NCBI GenBank assembly: GCA_025454175.1
Contig: JALOOX010000001.1
Location: 62,001-126,000 of the forward strand
Length of the DNA: 64,000 nt
Reading direction: 5' to 3'
DNA from: Syntrophobacteraceae bacterium
GTDB taxonomy: Bacteria > Desulfobacterota > Syntrophobacteria > Syntrophobacterales > Syntrophobacteraceae
Part shown: positions 1 to 9,472 of the stretch, in pieces
How the letters are laid out: the number at the start of each line of letters is the position of its first letter
Numbering within the stretch: the first letter of the stretch is position 1
Translations under genes and position numbers: made by a program
The notes under the pieces: model-generated
Database searches by the model: none
The model's input: only the letters and a program-made list of their open reading frames with translations
Told to the model about the DNA's origin: nothing

Positions 1-1
1 A

Positions 2-2086
2 CCGCTTTCCACAACCTATGTGAATCCCTGGAACGTTCACGATTGTACTCCCCTGCATCGCATCCCGCCCCTCCTGCGGCAGGCATTCATCCTCTCCGAG
101 GACAGGCGTTACCTTTGGCACGGCGGCGTCGATTGGCCCGCCAGATTCCATGCCCTCGCCCTGAATCTGGCGGCGGGCCGCGTGGTGCGGGGTGCCAGTA
201 CCATTTCAGAGCAGGTCGTGCGCATGCTGCATCCGCGACCCAGAACCGTATGGTCCCGCTGGGTGGAAGGTTTCGAGGCGTACGACCTCGAGTCCCGGTT
301 TTCCAAGGCCGAAATCCTCGAGATCTACCTGAACCAGGTTCCCTATGCTCGCCAGCGCAGGGGAGTTGCCCAGGCCGCGCGGCTCTACTTCGATCGGGAC
401 CTTCCCCTCCTGAATCAGCGAGAGGTACTCGCCCTGGTCGTCCTGGTCCGGTCCCCCGGCCGCCTGGATCTTTTCGGAGACCCGTCGGCTCTGGATCGGA
501 GGATCGATGGGCTGAGTCAGCGGCTGTTTGAGGCAGGGCTGATTTCCGAAAGGGATCTCGAGCTTGTCGGAAGCTCGACCCTGCTGCTTCAACCCGCCGA
601 GCTGACCGTCCATGCCGGCCACTACGTCCGGCATGTTCTGGCCGAAGCGCGACAGTCGGACGCCGGGGAGCCAAAACGGCGCACAACCCTGGACGCCATG
701 CTTCAGATGAAGCTTCAGGATATCCTGGACAGGAGCCTCAAGGATATGGGGGATCGGGATACCGCCAACGGGGCCATACTGGTGGCGGATCATCGGGCCA
801 ACGAGATTCTGGCTTGGGTGAATGGCGGCGGCTCGTGGCATGCCAGGTCCGGCTCATGGATCGATGCCGTCACTTTACCCAGGCAGCCGGGTTCAACTCT
901 GAAGCCTTTTCTTTATTCGCTGGCACTCGAAAAGGGCTGGACGCCGGCGACAATCCTCGACGACTCGCCCCTTTCGGAGCCCCTGAGGTCGGGGCTGCAT
1001 GCATTCCGCAACTACAGCCGCATTCACTATGGCCCCCTGCGCCTGAGGGAGGCTCTGGGCAACTCCCTCAACATCCCGGCCGTTCGCGCCATTCAATTCA
1101 CGGGGGTTCGTGCTTTTCTCGATCGCCTCCGGGAGCTTGGCTTCACGACCCTGGACCGAGGTCCCGACCATTATGGCCAGGGCCTGGCCCTGGGAGACGG
1201 CGAAGTCAGCCTTCTGGAGCTGGTTCAGGCTTATGCCTGTCTTGCCCGCGGGGGACGATTCCTGCCTCTGGCGTGGAGGGCCTCATCCCCTGGCGGTCCG
1301 CAACAGCAGCCGCGACAGGTCATCGACGACGAGATCGCCTCCCTCATCGCCCATATCCTTGCGGACCCCCAGGCTCGGAAGCTGGAGTTCGGAGAGGGAC
1401 ATCTGCTGAGTCTCCCCGTTGAGACCGCCGTCAAGACGGGCACATCCAGCGATCATCGGGACGCCTGGGCTGTCGGCTTCTCTCGTAGCCTCGTGGTGGG
1501 CGTCTGGATGGGGAACCTCGACCGGAGACCCACCCGCAGGCTGACCGGAACCACGGGTCCGGGACTGGTACTGAGAGCTGTTTTCGCGGAGCTCAACGGC
1601 AGGGTCGCACCCGGTCCCCTGGCCATCAGCCCGCGTCTCGTCCGAAAAGCGATCTGCCGGAGGAGCGGGCGACTCCCCGGTCAGGATTGTCCCCTGGCCC
1701 ATGAGCTTTTTGTGCCGGGCTCCGAACCGACGCAGACGTGTGACCTGTCCCACGATGTCCGCGCCGGGACCAACACCGCGCCGGGAGGCTCGAGGGCTCC
1801 CCGTTCGGGCATCCAGCTGGTTCAGCCCGTGGCGGGCCTTGAGCTGGCCATGGATCCCAGGGTGCCTGACTCCCTGCAGGCTTTTTCATTGATCCTTCCC
1901 AGGGGATTGCCTTACAGGAAGGTCGAATGGCTGATGGATGGCGGCCTCGCGGGCACGACCGGCCCGGGCGCCAATCGTTTCGACTGGAGCATGACGAAGG
2001 GCTTCCATACGGTACAGGCCCGCCTCTGGTTCAATGAGGACCGCGAAGCCGTGGAGACCGCGCCCGTGACGTTCCTTGTGCGCTGA
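2..2086 (+). CDS. pbpC: Penicillin-binding protein 1C-type peptidoglycan glycosyltransferase/transpeptidase (5' partial)
   Basis: Bifunctional class A penicillin-binding protein that polymerises and crosslinks peptidoglycan in the periplasm. The glycosyltransferase part is seen in ILSEDRRYLWHGGVDW (catalytic Glu in the SEDRRF-type motif) and GASTISEQVVRM. The transpeptidase part has the SxxK serine in QPGSTLKPF, GNSLN, and KTGTSSDHRDAW. The C-terminus (PLAHELF... to FLVR) fits the PBP1C-specific C-terminal domain. The frame is open to the first base and lacks the N-terminal membrane anchor, so the start lies upstream. The GTG at 20 is in frame but probably internal. About 690 residues are visible against the usual 750-800. 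PBP1C is usually linked to an alpha-2-macroglobulin gene, which would lie to the left and cannot be seen. Confidence 0.9.
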   Translation, partial: PLSTTYVNPWNVHDCTPLHRIPPLLRQAFILSEDRRYLWHGGVDWPARFHALALNLAAGRVVRGASTISEQVVRMLHPRPRTVWSRWVEGFEAYDLESRFSKAEILEIYLNQVPYARQRRGVAQAARLYFDRDLPLLNQREVLALVVLVRSPGRLDLFGDPSALDRRIDGLSQRLFEAGLISERDLELVGSSTLLLQPAELTVHAGHYVRHVLAEARQSDAGEPKRRTTLDAMLQMKLQDILDRSLKDMGDRDTANGAILVADHRANEILAWVNGGGSWHARSGSWIDAVTLPRQPGSTLKPFLYSLALEKGWTPATILDDSPLSEPLRSGLHAFRNYSRIHYGPLRLREALGNSLNIPAVRAIQFTGVRAFLDRLRELGFTTLDRGPDHYGQGLALGDGEVSLLELVQAYACLARGGRFLPLAWRASSPGGPQQQPRQVIDDEIASLIAHILADPQARKLEFGEGHLLSLPVETAVKTGTSSDHRDAWAVGFSRSLVVGVWMGNLDRRPTRRLTGTTGPGLVLRAVFAELNGRVAPGPLAISPRLVRKAICRRSGRLPGQDCPLAHELFVPGSEPTQTCDLSHDVRAGTNTAPGGSRAPRSGIQLVQPVAGLELAMDPRVPDSLQAFSLILPRGLPYRKVEWLMDGGLAGTTGPGANRFDWSMTKGFHTVQARLWFNEDREAVETAPVTFLVR

Positions 2087-2205
2087 ACCCCAACCGCTTG
2101 CGAAGCCCGGCCGTTTCCGAAGCCCTTGATGCATGAGCCCGGGCGATGGCCGAGCCGTTTTCCCGTTCCGTTGTCACTCGAGCCAACGACAGGAACCCAA
2201 AACGC

Positions 2206-3426
2206 ATGGATGTTGACAAGATCTCCGGCTTGAAAATCACGCACAAGGACAGGGTCCGCCCCGCCCGCGGGAGGATCGGAGCCTACGCTGGCGGATTGCT
2301 TCTTATCGTTGTTGCCCTGGCGGGAGCTTTCGTGCTTCATGGACAGGGCTTCCTCACACGGGCCACATCCGTGGAATTGGTCACCGTGAATCCGGTCTAC
2401 CCGTCGCAGGTGGTCACGGAATTCAACGCGAGCGGCTATGTGGTGGCGCAACGACGGGCCGCGGTGGCATCCAAGGGCACGGGCCGCCTGGACCAGCTCA
2501 CCGTCCGCGAAGGAAGCCGCGTGAAGGAAGGCGATGTGCTGGCCAGGCTCGAAAACGATGACCTCAGGGCCGAGAAGGAGCAGGTCCTCTCTCAGATCGC
2601 CGCGGCGCGGGCCGAGCTGGCCCGGGCCGAAACCGACCTTGGCATGGCCCAGCGCCAGCACACGAGGTTGAAGCACCTGTGGGACCAAAGGGTCGCGGCC
2701 AAGGTGGACTTCGAGAACGCGAGAGACCAGCATCAAAGAGCCAGGGCAGCTGTTGAATCGGCCAAAGGCAACATCAGGGCCCTTGAGGCCGGCCTGAAAC
2801 GGGCCCAGATCCTCATCGAGTACACGGTGATCCGGGCGCCCTTCGACGGAGTGGTGCTCACCAAGGATGCCGATGTGGGAGAGGTGGTGGCTCCCTTTGG
2901 CTCCTCCCTCAATGCAAAGGCGGCAGTGGTCACCATGGCGGACATGTCGTCCCTCATGGTTCAGGTGGATGTTTCGGAGTCCTCGCTCCCCAGGGTCCGC
3001 GAGGGGCAGCCCTGCGAGATCCAGCTGGACGCCCTTCCCGAAGCCCGCCTTTACGGCAGTGTTCGCACCGTGGTTCCCACGGCGGATCGCACGCGGGGAA
3101 CCGTTCTCGTCAAGATCCAGTTCGACCATCTCGATCCAAGGGTGCTTCCGGAAATGAGCGCCCGCGTGTCGTTTCTGTCGCGGAGACTGGAAGACCACGA
3201 GTTGAGGCCCTTTCTGGGCGTCCACCGTGACGCGTTGACTCAGCGCGACCAGGGTATGGGGATGTTCAGGGTCGAGGAGACGCAGGCGAGATGGGCTCCC
3301 CTGGCGCAGGTGAACGTGATGGGCGATTATGTTCGCCTCGAAGCCCCGTGGAAGGCGGGAGACCGCATCGTTCGCAAACCTCCCCCCACCCTCCGGGATG
3401 GTGCACGCGTGTCCCTGCCGGATTAG
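2206..3426 (+). CDS. HlyD/MacA-family periplasmic adaptor of an ABC efflux system
   Basis: Membrane fusion protein bridging an inner-membrane ABC transporter and an outer-membrane TolC channel. It has an N-terminal membrane anchor (GGLLLIVVALAGAFVLHG, about residues 25-45), a lipoyl-like half motif near GTGRLDQLTVREGSRVKEGDVLARL, a helical hairpin rich in Ala, Glu and Arg (about 120-210), and the second lipoyl half IRAPFDGVVLTKDADVGEVV. I chose ATG 2206 because AGGA lies about 12 nt upstream; an in-frame ATG at 2146 would add 20 residues. It is followed on the same strand by the ATPase (3639) and permease (4428), so all three probably form one exporter. A 212-nt gap with a dispersed repeat separates it from the ATPase. 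Substrate is unknown. Confidence 0.88.
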   Translation: MDVDKISGLKITHKDRVRPARGRIGAYAGGLLLIVVALAGAFVLHGQGFLTRATSVELVTVNPVYPSQVVTEFNASGYVVAQRRAAVASKGTGRLDQLTVREGSRVKEGDVLARLENDDLRAEKEQVLSQIAAARAELARAETDLGMAQRQHTRLKHLWDQRVAAKVDFENARDQHQRARAAVESAKGNIRALEAGLKRAQILIEYTVIRAPFDGVVLTKDADVGEVVAPFGSSLNAKAAVVTMADMSSLMVQVDVSESSLPRVREGQPCEIQLDALPEARLYGSVRTVVPTADRTRGTVLVKIQFDHLDPRVLPEMSARVSFLSRRLEDHELRPFLGVHRDALTQRDQGMGMFRVEETQARWAPLAQVNVMGDYVRLEAPWKAGDRIVRKPPPTLRDGARVSLPD

Positions 3427-3495
3427 CCGCTGGACCGGGAAGGTCCGCAGGCTTGATCATTTCCCCAGGCAGCCTCGGGGCGTGGCTGGTTTTCA

Positions 3496-3628
3496 ACTCG
3501 AAACCCGAAAGTCGAAACTTGTCAGAACGGTTCCTCATGCCCCCCTGCGGCACCCGAAACGATGAAAAGGGAGTCACGGGGAGCTGGTTTTCAACCTGGA
3601 ACCTTAAACCTTAAACTTGAGACTTTTC
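3496..3628 (+). repeat. Dispersed intergenic repeat, copy A: heptad arrays flanking a conserved core
   Basis: Positions 3496-3530 read as consecutive 7-mers (ACTCGAA, ACCCGAA, AGTCGAA, ACTTGTC, AGAACGG). A core follows with GTTCCTCATGCCCC, GGCACCCGAAACGATGAAAA and GGGGAGCTGGTTTTCA. A second 7-mer array then spans 3594-3628 (ACCTGGA, ACCTTAA, ACCTTAA, ACTTGAG, ACTTTTC). Related copies are at 9561-9658, 36794-36886 (inverted) and 47790-47887. It fills most of the adaptor-ATPase gap. Function is unknown. Confidence 0.85.
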
Positions 3629-3638
3629 TTAGCAGCTG

Positions 3639-4313
3639 ATGGTGGTGATCGAAGAGGTGTACAAATCCTATCGCCGGGGGGCCCAGGAAGTCCCGGTTCT
3701 GCGCGGAATCAGCCTGAACATCGAGCAGGGAAGCTTTGTCGCCCTGATGGGGCCGTCGGGCTCCGGCAAGACGACTCTCCTCAACCTCATCGCAGGCATC
3801 GACCGACCGGACTCCGGCCGTCTGACCATCGCTTCCACGGACATCACCCAGCTGGATGATACGGAGATGGCCCGCTGGAGAGCCAACCACATTGGCTTCA
3901 TCTTTCAATTCTACAACCTGATGCCGGTCCTGACGGCCCTCGAGAACGTGGAGCTTCCCCTGCTGCTCCATCGTCTGAACCGCCGCGAGCGCCGTGAGCA
4001 TGCCCTCCTGGCCCTGGAGCTCGTGGGGCTGACCGACCGGCTCCATCACTATCCGAGGGAGCTTTCGGGGGGGCAGCAGCAGCGTGTGGCCATTGCGCGG
4101 GCCCTCGTGACGGATCCCCTTCTCATCATGGCCGACGAGCCCACGGGAGACCTGGACAAGCAGTCCGCGACGGACGTCCTGGACCTCATCGAGGAGCTCA
4201 ATCGCGGCTCCGGCAAAACCGTCATCATGGTGACCCATGATCCCAGGGCTGCTGAACGGGCTCTCACCATCCATCATCTGGACAAGGGCGTGTTGAACAA
4301 TCCGGGCACATAG
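3639..4313 (+). CDS. ABC transporter ATP-binding protein, MacB/LolD family
   Basis: Cytoplasmic ATPase that drives the exporter encoded around it. The 224-residue length is typical of LolD/MacB-type stand-alone nucleotide-binding domains. Visible motifs are Walker A GPSGSGKT (residues 38-45), Q-loop region [19 protein letters not shown], signature [15 protein letters not shown], Walker [14 protein letters not shown] and H-loop VMVTHD. The FQ.YNLMP.LTA.ENV wording is characteristic of the MacB/LolD/FtsE group. The start is ATG 3639. The permease follows 114 nt later. In E. coli MacB the ATPase and permease are fused; here they are separate genes. Confidence 0.92.
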   Translation: MVVIEEVYKSYRRGAQEVPVLRGISLNIEQGSFVALMGPSGSGKTTLLNLIAGIDRPDSGRLTIASTDITQLDDTEMARWRANHIGFIFQFYNLMPVLTALENVELPLLLHRLNRRERREHALLALELVGLTDRLHHYPRELSGGQQQRVAIARALVTDPLLIMADEPTGDLDKQSATDVLDLIEELNRGSGKTVIMVTHDPRAAERALTIHHLDKGVLNNPGT

Positions 4314-4427
4314 GAATTGAAGACGCGGGGGGCATGAGCTGAAAGCTCGAGCCCACCGGAGAAACGGGACCAGGCTTCCAGGGACCGCGGCGAAACCGTG
4401 GGACCTTCGAGAAGAGCTGAAGCAGTC

Positions 4428-5582
4428 ATGGAGCTATTCAAGATCATCATCCGAAACAGCCTGCGCCACCGCCTGCGGGCTTCCCTCACGGTGGTGGGCA
4501 TGGCCGTCGCCATTCTGGCCTTCTGCCTGCTTCAGACCACGGTTGAGGCCTGGTACGGCGGAGTCGCCGCAGCATCTCCAAACCGTCTGATCTCCCGAAA
4601 CGCCGTCTCCTTGATTTTCACACTGCCCATCACCTATCGACAGCGCATCCTGCAGGTTCCCGAAGTGAACCAGGTGGCTTACGCCAACTGGTTTGGCGGG
4701 GTGTACATCGATGAGCGTCATTTCTTCCCGAGGATGGCCGTTGGGCCTCCCAATTTCTTCGATCTCTTTCCCGAGCTCATCATTCCACGGGAGCACCTCC
4801 GGGCATTCTGGACCCAGCGCAATGGGTGCATTGTGGGACAGAAGCTCATCAAACAACACGGGTGGGAGCTGGGGGACACCATCACCCTGACCGGAAACAT
4901 CTATCCCGGCGAATGGCGGCTGGTGCTGGTCGGAGTCTATCGGGGCGCCACCCGATCCACCGACGAGACCCAGATGTTCTTCCGCTGGGACTACCTGGAC
5001 GAGGCCGTGAAGAAGACCCCCATGGAGAGTGGGCAGGTGGGCTGGTACATCATCCAGATCGACAATCCCCAGAACGCCGGGGCGGTGTCCCAGAACGTGG
5101 ACGGCCTGTTCAAGAATTCCCTGGCCGAAACGCTGACGGAGACGGAAAAGGCCTTTCAGATGGGATTCGTGGCCATGACGGAGGCGCTGGTCGTGGCCAT
5201 ACGCATCGTGTCTTTCGTGGTCATCGGCGTGATCCTGGTCATTCTGGCCAACACCATGGCCATGACGGCCCGCGAGCGCATGTCGGAATACGCGACGCTC
5301 AAAACGCTGGGCTTCGGAAACCTGTTCATCGCCAAGCTCATCGGTGGAGAATCCCTGACACTCGCGCTGCTCGGGGGACTCCTCGGCATGGGACTTTCGT
5401 TTCCCGCCGCACAGGTTTTTTCGGAAAGACTCGGAACCATTCTTCCCGTCTTCCGTATTCAAGGCAAAACGCTGTTGCTTGCGGCGGTCATGTGCTGCGC
5501 CATCGGCCTGCTTGCAGCGCTCTTTCCGGTCTGGCGCGCCACGCGAATCAAGATCGTCGACGCCCTGACCCATATCGGATGA
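4428..5582 (+). CDS. ABC transporter permease, FtsX/MacB type
   Basis: Inner-membrane permease partner of the ATPase at 3639. It has the MacB layout: an N-terminal membrane helix (LTVVGMAVAILAFCLLQTT, about 20-40), a large periplasmic domain (about 45-235), and three C-terminal helices (SFVVIGVILVILANTMAMTA; a LALLGGLLGMGLSFPAAQV-like segment; LLLAAVMCCAIGLLAALFPVW) ending in WRATRIKIVDALTHIG. The WRAxxxxxxxAL ending is typical of FtsX-domain permeases. I chose ATG 4428 (MELFKIIIRNSLRHRLRA), which matches family N-termini; the open frame extends to 4398. Adaptor, ATPase and permease lie in the order expected for a tripartite pump or a lipoprotein/peptide exporter. Confidence 0.88.
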   Translation: MELFKIIIRNSLRHRLRASLTVVGMAVAILAFCLLQTTVEAWYGGVAAASPNRLISRNAVSLIFTLPITYRQRILQVPEVNQVAYANWFGGVYIDERHFFPRMAVGPPNFFDLFPELIIPREHLRAFWTQRNGCIVGQKLIKQHGWELGDTITLTGNIYPGEWRLVLVGVYRGATRSTDETQMFFRWDYLDEAVKKTPMESGQVGWYIIQIDNPQNAGAVSQNVDGLFKNSLAETLTETEKAFQMGFVAMTEALVVAIRIVSFVVIGVILVILANTMAMTARERMSEYATLKTLGFGNLFIAKLIGGESLTLALLGGLLGMGLSFPAAQVFSERLGTILPVFRIQGKTLLLAAVMCCAIGLLAALFPVWRATRIKIVDALTHIG

Positions 5583-5609
5583 GTCGACGGGAGCTCAAAG
5601 GGGGCACCA

Positions 5610-6635
5610 TTGGCAGAGGGCTCGGAATGGAAAAGGCGGGCCGGAATCCACCTGATGGTCGGATTCCGGGGAGTGCGGTTGGAAGAGGAACTGGAGGGGC
5701 TTATCCGCGACCACCACATTGGCGGAGCCGTCCTTTTCAGACGAAACATTGAAAACCCGGAGCAGCTTCGGGAGCTCGTCCGTTCCGCGCGGGAATGCGC
5801 GAGGCGTCACCTCGGCAGGCCGATTCTCCTGGCCGTCGACCAGGAGGGCGGGCCGGTTCAGCGGCTGAAATCGCCGCCTTTCGAGAGGCTGCCCTCGGCC
5901 AGGGCACTGGCAAACGAGGGGCGGGAGTCAGTTCGAGGATGGGCTGCCACCGCGGCCCGCGAGCTCAAGAGCTTCGGCATGCATATCAACCTCGCCCCCG
6001 TTCTCGACGTGCTTCCGGAGGATCATTCCGAGCACTTCATGGCGGAGCGATGTCTGGGCTCGGACCCGCTGCAGGTCGCGGAGCTCGGATGCGCGTGGAT
6101 CGAGGCCCTCCAGCAGGAGGGCGTTTCGGCCACCGCCAAGCATTTCCCCGGTTTGGGTCATGCCCAGTCGGATCCCCACCACTACGCGACCGTCATTCAG
6201 TGGGCGAACGAAGCATCGACGGAGAGAGACCTGGAGCCTTTCCGTCAGGCCGTCGCCCATGGGGTGCACTGCGTCATGACCTCACACTCTCTCTACCCGG
6301 CCGTGGACGCTGAATGGCCCGCGACCCTTTCGCCGACCCTGTGCTCCCAATGGCTGCGCCATCGCCTGGGCTTCGACGGGGTCCTCCTCAGCGATGACCT
6401 GGACATGGCCGCGGTAGCCCGGCGGTTTACCTGGGAGACCGTTGCACGCCAGGGAATCCTCGCCACCATCGACTTCTTTCTCCTATGCCAGAATCCGGAG
6501 AACATCGGCCCATTCGCTCTGGAGCTCACCGGCTGGCTGGGTCGCAGCCCTGAGCTGGCAGCCCTGCATGACCGATCGGTGAGCCGCATCGAGACACTCT
6601 ACCGTCGCCTGGGGCTGACCTGGCGGGCCGGATGA
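5610..6635 (+). CDS. nagZ: Beta-N-acetylhexosaminidase (glycoside hydrolase family 3)
   Basis: Removes N-acetylglucosamine from anhydro-muropeptides during cytoplasmic peptidoglycan recycling. NagZ landmarks are AVDQEGGPVQRL, ERCLGSDP, the catalytic-loop motif KHFPGLGHAQSDPHH (usual form KHFPGHGD..DSH) and the aspartate nucleophile region VLLSDDLDMAAV. At 341 residues it has the usual length of single-domain NagZ. The start is TTG 5610, preceded by AAAGGGGG at good spacing; no ATG near the N-terminus is in frame. No signal peptide is seen, consistent with a cytosolic enzyme. The nearby penicillin-binding protein gives a loose cell-wall theme. His-to-Leu in KHFPGLG is a small departure from consensus but the His/Asp pair downstream is present. 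Confidence 0.88.
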   Translation: MAEGSEWKRRAGIHLMVGFRGVRLEEELEGLIRDHHIGGAVLFRRNIENPEQLRELVRSARECARRHLGRPILLAVDQEGGPVQRLKSPPFERLPSARALANEGRESVRGWAATAARELKSFGMHINLAPVLDVLPEDHSEHFMAERCLGSDPLQVAELGCAWIEALQQEGVSATAKHFPGLGHAQSDPHHYATVIQWANEASTERDLEPFRQAVAHGVHCVMTSHSLYPAVDAEWPATLSPTLCSQWLRHRLGFDGVLLSDDLDMAAVARRFTWETVARQGILATIDFFLLCQNPENIGPFALELTGWLGRSPELAALHDRSVSRIETLYRRLGLTWRAG

Positions 6636-6761
6636 CACGCGGGATGAGCACGCGCGTGCATTTGCTCTTTGTGAGCTGCATCAATCATGGTAGTCTCGAA
6701 GGGACAACCTTTCTCGCCTATTTCCAGCTTTCCAATGGATCCACTCAAAAAGGGGATGACG

Positions 6762-7739
6762 ATGAAAAAAGCATTCATCTCACTGGTCTGTATTTTCTGC
6801 CTGGCTCCCTGGAGCAACGCATCCGCCGTGGAGATGGGGATCATCACCGGCAAGGAGAAGGGGACTTACTTTCAATTCGGGTTGAACCTCCAGCAGTTGG
6901 TGCAGCAGCACGGCATTCAGCTGAACGTCATCCCCTCCGAAGGGTCCATTGAGAACATCTATGCGGTCTACAAGAGGCCGGGGGTTCCGATGGGGATTGT
7001 TCAATCCGATGTTCTCGCTTTCGTGGCCAAGGTTCAGACGAGTCAGCTCCTCAAGAACGTCGCCAGGAAGATCAAGATGGTATATCCTCTTTATAATGAG
7101 GAGGTGCACCTGGTCGGTCGCAAGGGGATAGCGAGCTTTGACGACCTGGCGGGGAAGCGCGTTGCATTGGGCGAAGAAGGCAGCGGCACCTATCTCACGT
7201 CGAAGCTGCTCTTCGAGGTCTCGAAAGTGAATCCGAAGGAAATGGTGCTCATCGGCACCGATCAGGCCCTCGCAAAGCTCAAGGCCGGCGCCATCGACGC
7301 CATGTTCTATGTGGCCGGGGTGCCCGTGAAACTGTTCACCGAGGGGATCACGGAAAGCGACAACCTGCAGATCATTCCCATCACCAATCGGGACCTTCAG
7401 CAATTCTATCCCACGGCCGAGATCCCCGCGGGCACTTACCCCTGGCAGCAGGAAGCCGTTCCCACCATCGCGGTCAAGGCTGTGCTGGTTTCCTTTGATT
7501 TTCGCACGGCAAACTGTGAGAATGTAGGGAAGTTTGCGGGCATACTCTCCGAAAATATAGACTGGCTGAGGCAAAACGGCCACCCCAAGTGGAAGGCGGT
7601 TGACCTGGATTACACGCTCAAGGGATGGGAGCAGTACGACTGCGTGCAGAAGTATGCTCCGCCCAGGCAAAAACCTAGAGCCAAGGATCCTTCGCAGCTC
7701 AACCCGGTGCTGGATGCCATTCGAGAAATCCTCGAGTAG
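6762..7739 (+). CDS. TAXI-family TRAP transporter solute-binding protein
   Basis: Periplasmic binding protein of the TAXI class, which delivers organic acids or amino acids to a TRAP membrane component. The N-terminus MKKAFISLVCIFCLAPWSNASAVEM is a Sec signal peptide. The next lines (GIITGKEKGTYFQFGLNL, YNEEVHLVGRKGIASFDDLAGKRVALGEEGSGTYL, LKAGAIDAMFYVAGVP) follow the TAXI pattern. I chose ATG 6762, after AAAGGGG and an in-frame ATG at 6756; the open frame runs back to 6687. No DctM/DctQ-like gene is in the window, so the membrane partner must be elsewhere or this is an orphan receptor. The next gene starts 34 nt downstream. The ligand is unknown. Confidence 0.85.
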   Translation: MKKAFISLVCIFCLAPWSNASAVEMGIITGKEKGTYFQFGLNLQQLVQQHGIQLNVIPSEGSIENIYAVYKRPGVPMGIVQSDVLAFVAKVQTSQLLKNVARKIKMVYPLYNEEVHLVGRKGIASFDDLAGKRVALGEEGSGTYLTSKLLFEVSKVNPKEMVLIGTDQALAKLKAGAIDAMFYVAGVPVKLFTEGITESDNLQIIPITNRDLQQFYPTAEIPAGTYPWQQEAVPTIAVKAVLVSFDFRTANCENVGKFAGILSENIDWLRQNGHPKWKAVDLDYTLKGWEQYDCVQKYAPPRQKPRAKDPSQLNPVLDAIREILE

Positions 7740-7773
7740 CTTCCGGGACATGCGACCAGGCATGGATGACGTC

Positions 7774-9390
7774 ATGTACCTCGAATTCTATGGACTGCTC
7801 AAGGAGCCGTTCCACATCACCCCCGACCCCGAGTTTCTCTACCTGAGCCCCAGTCACAAGGAGGCGCTCGGGGTGATTCTCTTCGGAGTCGAAAACCGGG
7901 CCGGCTTCATGATGATCACCGGTGGGGTCGGCCTCGGCAAGACCACGATCCTGCGGTCGGCCCTGCAGCAGTTCGACCGCGAGCGCGTCAAGACCGTCCT
8001 TGTCTTCAACCCCTGCCTCTCCTACCGGGATCTGGTCAGACTGATCTATGAGGAGCTTGGTCTGGACGTTCCGGAGGGCGAGGACCAGTTTCAGCTCATC
8101 CAGAGGCTTCACCTGGCGCTTATCGAGGAGTACAAAAAGGGCAACAATGTCGTTCTGGTCATCGACGAGGCCCAGAACATGCCCGTCGAGACCCTCGAAA
8201 ACCTGAGGATGCTCTCCAACCTGGAGACCAGCAAGGACAAGCTGCTGCAGATCATCCTGGTGGGCCAGCAGCCCGAGCTTGAAAACCTGCTCAATACCGA
8301 GGCACTTCGCCAGCTCAAGCAGAGGATCGCCCACCGGGCCACGCTGATCAAGCTGACCCCCAAGGAGAGCGCGGATTATATCCGGCACAGGCTCGACATC
8401 GCGTTGGGGGTGAAGTCAGGGCCGTTGTCGAAGCAGGCCATCAACAAGATCGTGAGCCATTGCGACGGCGTGCCGCGCTGCATCAACATCATCTGCAGCA
8501 ACGCCCTGGTCTCGGGGTATGGATCGGGGCAGAACCCCATCGGCCCGAAGCTTGTGCAGGAAGTGATCGATGATCTCGAAGGACGGGTCGGGACCAGCTG
8601 GAGGAAGTGGGCTTGGGCTCCCGCTGCCCTGGTGCTGGTGGCCGCGCTCCTCTACCTCTTCATGACCGGCAGGATACTTTCCCAGAGGGTAGCCGTTGGG
8701 CCGGCAACGGCCCCGCAAAAGGCCCTCGAAGCCGCTTCACCCACTGCTCAGCCTCCGAATGCGGAGAAGAAGAGCGTTGCATCGACCGCTCCCGAGGGCA
8801 GGCCTGCCAAAGACGTCAAGGAGGGAGCTGAAAGGTCGGGAGCCGCCACCAAGGCTCCGATGAGCACTGACGCTCCCGTCGCCGCGCCGGCTGCCGCTCC
8901 GGTCGCCACTCCGAGCTCGCGGGGGCCCGCGGCCGCCGAAGAGCCTTCCAGGCCCTCTGCTGCATCGACTTCGGCAACCGCGGATCGCGTGGAAGCCAGG
9001 GAGCCGCCGCCTGCACCCCAGCCCCAGCCCCAGGCGGCTCAGGCCACTGAGATTCCGCCTCCATCCGAAAAGCCCCCGGCGACGCGGGAGTCCACACCTC
9101 CTCGAACCGATGCCGCATCGGCCCCGGCTTCACAGGGGGCAGCGGGGGATGCTCGACCAGCGCCCAGGTCAGAGCCGGCCCAGGCCCCTCCCCTTCCTCC
9201 ACAACCGGTTGCGACGGCGCCGGAAAAGCCCCCCGCCGCAAAACCCGAGAGCCCCGCTCCCGCAGCCACTGCCGCATCACCAGCCGCCAAGGGGAAGCCT
9301 TCCGAGAAAAAGGAGGCGCCAGACCCTGGAGACCTCATCGATTGGCTTATTGACAAACGTGCCCGCCAGAGAGGAGCCGGCTCAAACTAG
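7774..9390 (+). CDS. ExeA-like AAA ATPase with membrane anchor and Pro/Ala-rich tail
   Basis: ATPase of the ExeA/GspA-like family, which remodels peptidoglycan or assists secretin and polysaccharide export assembly. It begins with the family N-terminus MYLEFYGLLKEPFHITPDPEFLYLSP. Walker A is GGVGLGKTT (about residue 50) and Walker B is NVVLVIDEAQNMP. A single membrane helix (WAWAPAALVLVAALLYLFM, about 280-300) follows the ATPase, then some 230 residues of Pro/Ala/Glu/Lys-rich sequence, probably periplasmic and disordered. The tail ends with PGDLIDWLIDKRARQRGAGSN. Start choice is uncertain among in-frame ATGs at 7750, 7762 and 7774; GGA lies 7 nt before 7774. Low-complexity tails of this kind often act as wall-spanning spacers. 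Confidence 0.82.
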   Translation: MYLEFYGLLKEPFHITPDPEFLYLSPSHKEALGVILFGVENRAGFMMITGGVGLGKTTILRSALQQFDRERVKTVLVFNPCLSYRDLVRLIYEELGLDVPEGEDQFQLIQRLHLALIEEYKKGNNVVLVIDEAQNMPVETLENLRMLSNLETSKDKLLQIILVGQQPELENLLNTEALRQLKQRIAHRATLIKLTPKESADYIRHRLDIALGVKSGPLSKQAINKIVSHCDGVPRCINIICSNALVSGYGSGQNPIGPKLVQEVIDDLEGRVGTSWRKWAWAPAALVLVAALLYLFMTGRILSQRVAVGPATAPQKALEAASPTAQPPNAEKKSVASTAPEGRPAKDVKEGAERSGAATKAPMSTDAPVAAPAAAPVATPSSRGPAAAEEPSRPSAASTSATADRVEAREPPPAPQPQPQAAQATEIPPPSEKPPATRESTPPRTDAASAPASQGAAGDARPAPRSEPAQAPPLPPQPVATAPEKPPAAKPESPAPAATAASPAAKGKPSEKKEAPDPGDLIDWLIDKRARQRGAGSN

Positions 9391-9405
9391 GATCTCATCC
9401 GAGTG

Positions 9406-9433
9406 GTTAGCTTTTGGCGGTTAGCTTTTAGCA
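9406..9433. repeat. 7-nt-period tandem repeat, TTAGC type
   Basis: Four consecutive heptamers GTTAGCT, TTTGGCG, GTTAGCT, TTTAGCA, then AAAGAAA. The reverse complement of a matching array lies at 60816-60850, and both share GCTTTTAGCAAAAGAA (one array read in reverse). Together with the following palindrome and repeat copy B it occupies the 313-nt gap between convergent genes ending at 9390 and 9704. Confidence 0.75.
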
Positions 9434-9472
9434 AAAGAAATCAGCAAGTTATACTTCAGAGGCTCTCAGCCG

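Noticed and set aside
1912-3225. 437-codon minus-strand frame opposite the MacA-like adaptor
   Set aside because: Antisense. The plus strand shows membrane anchor, hairpin and lipoyl motifs.
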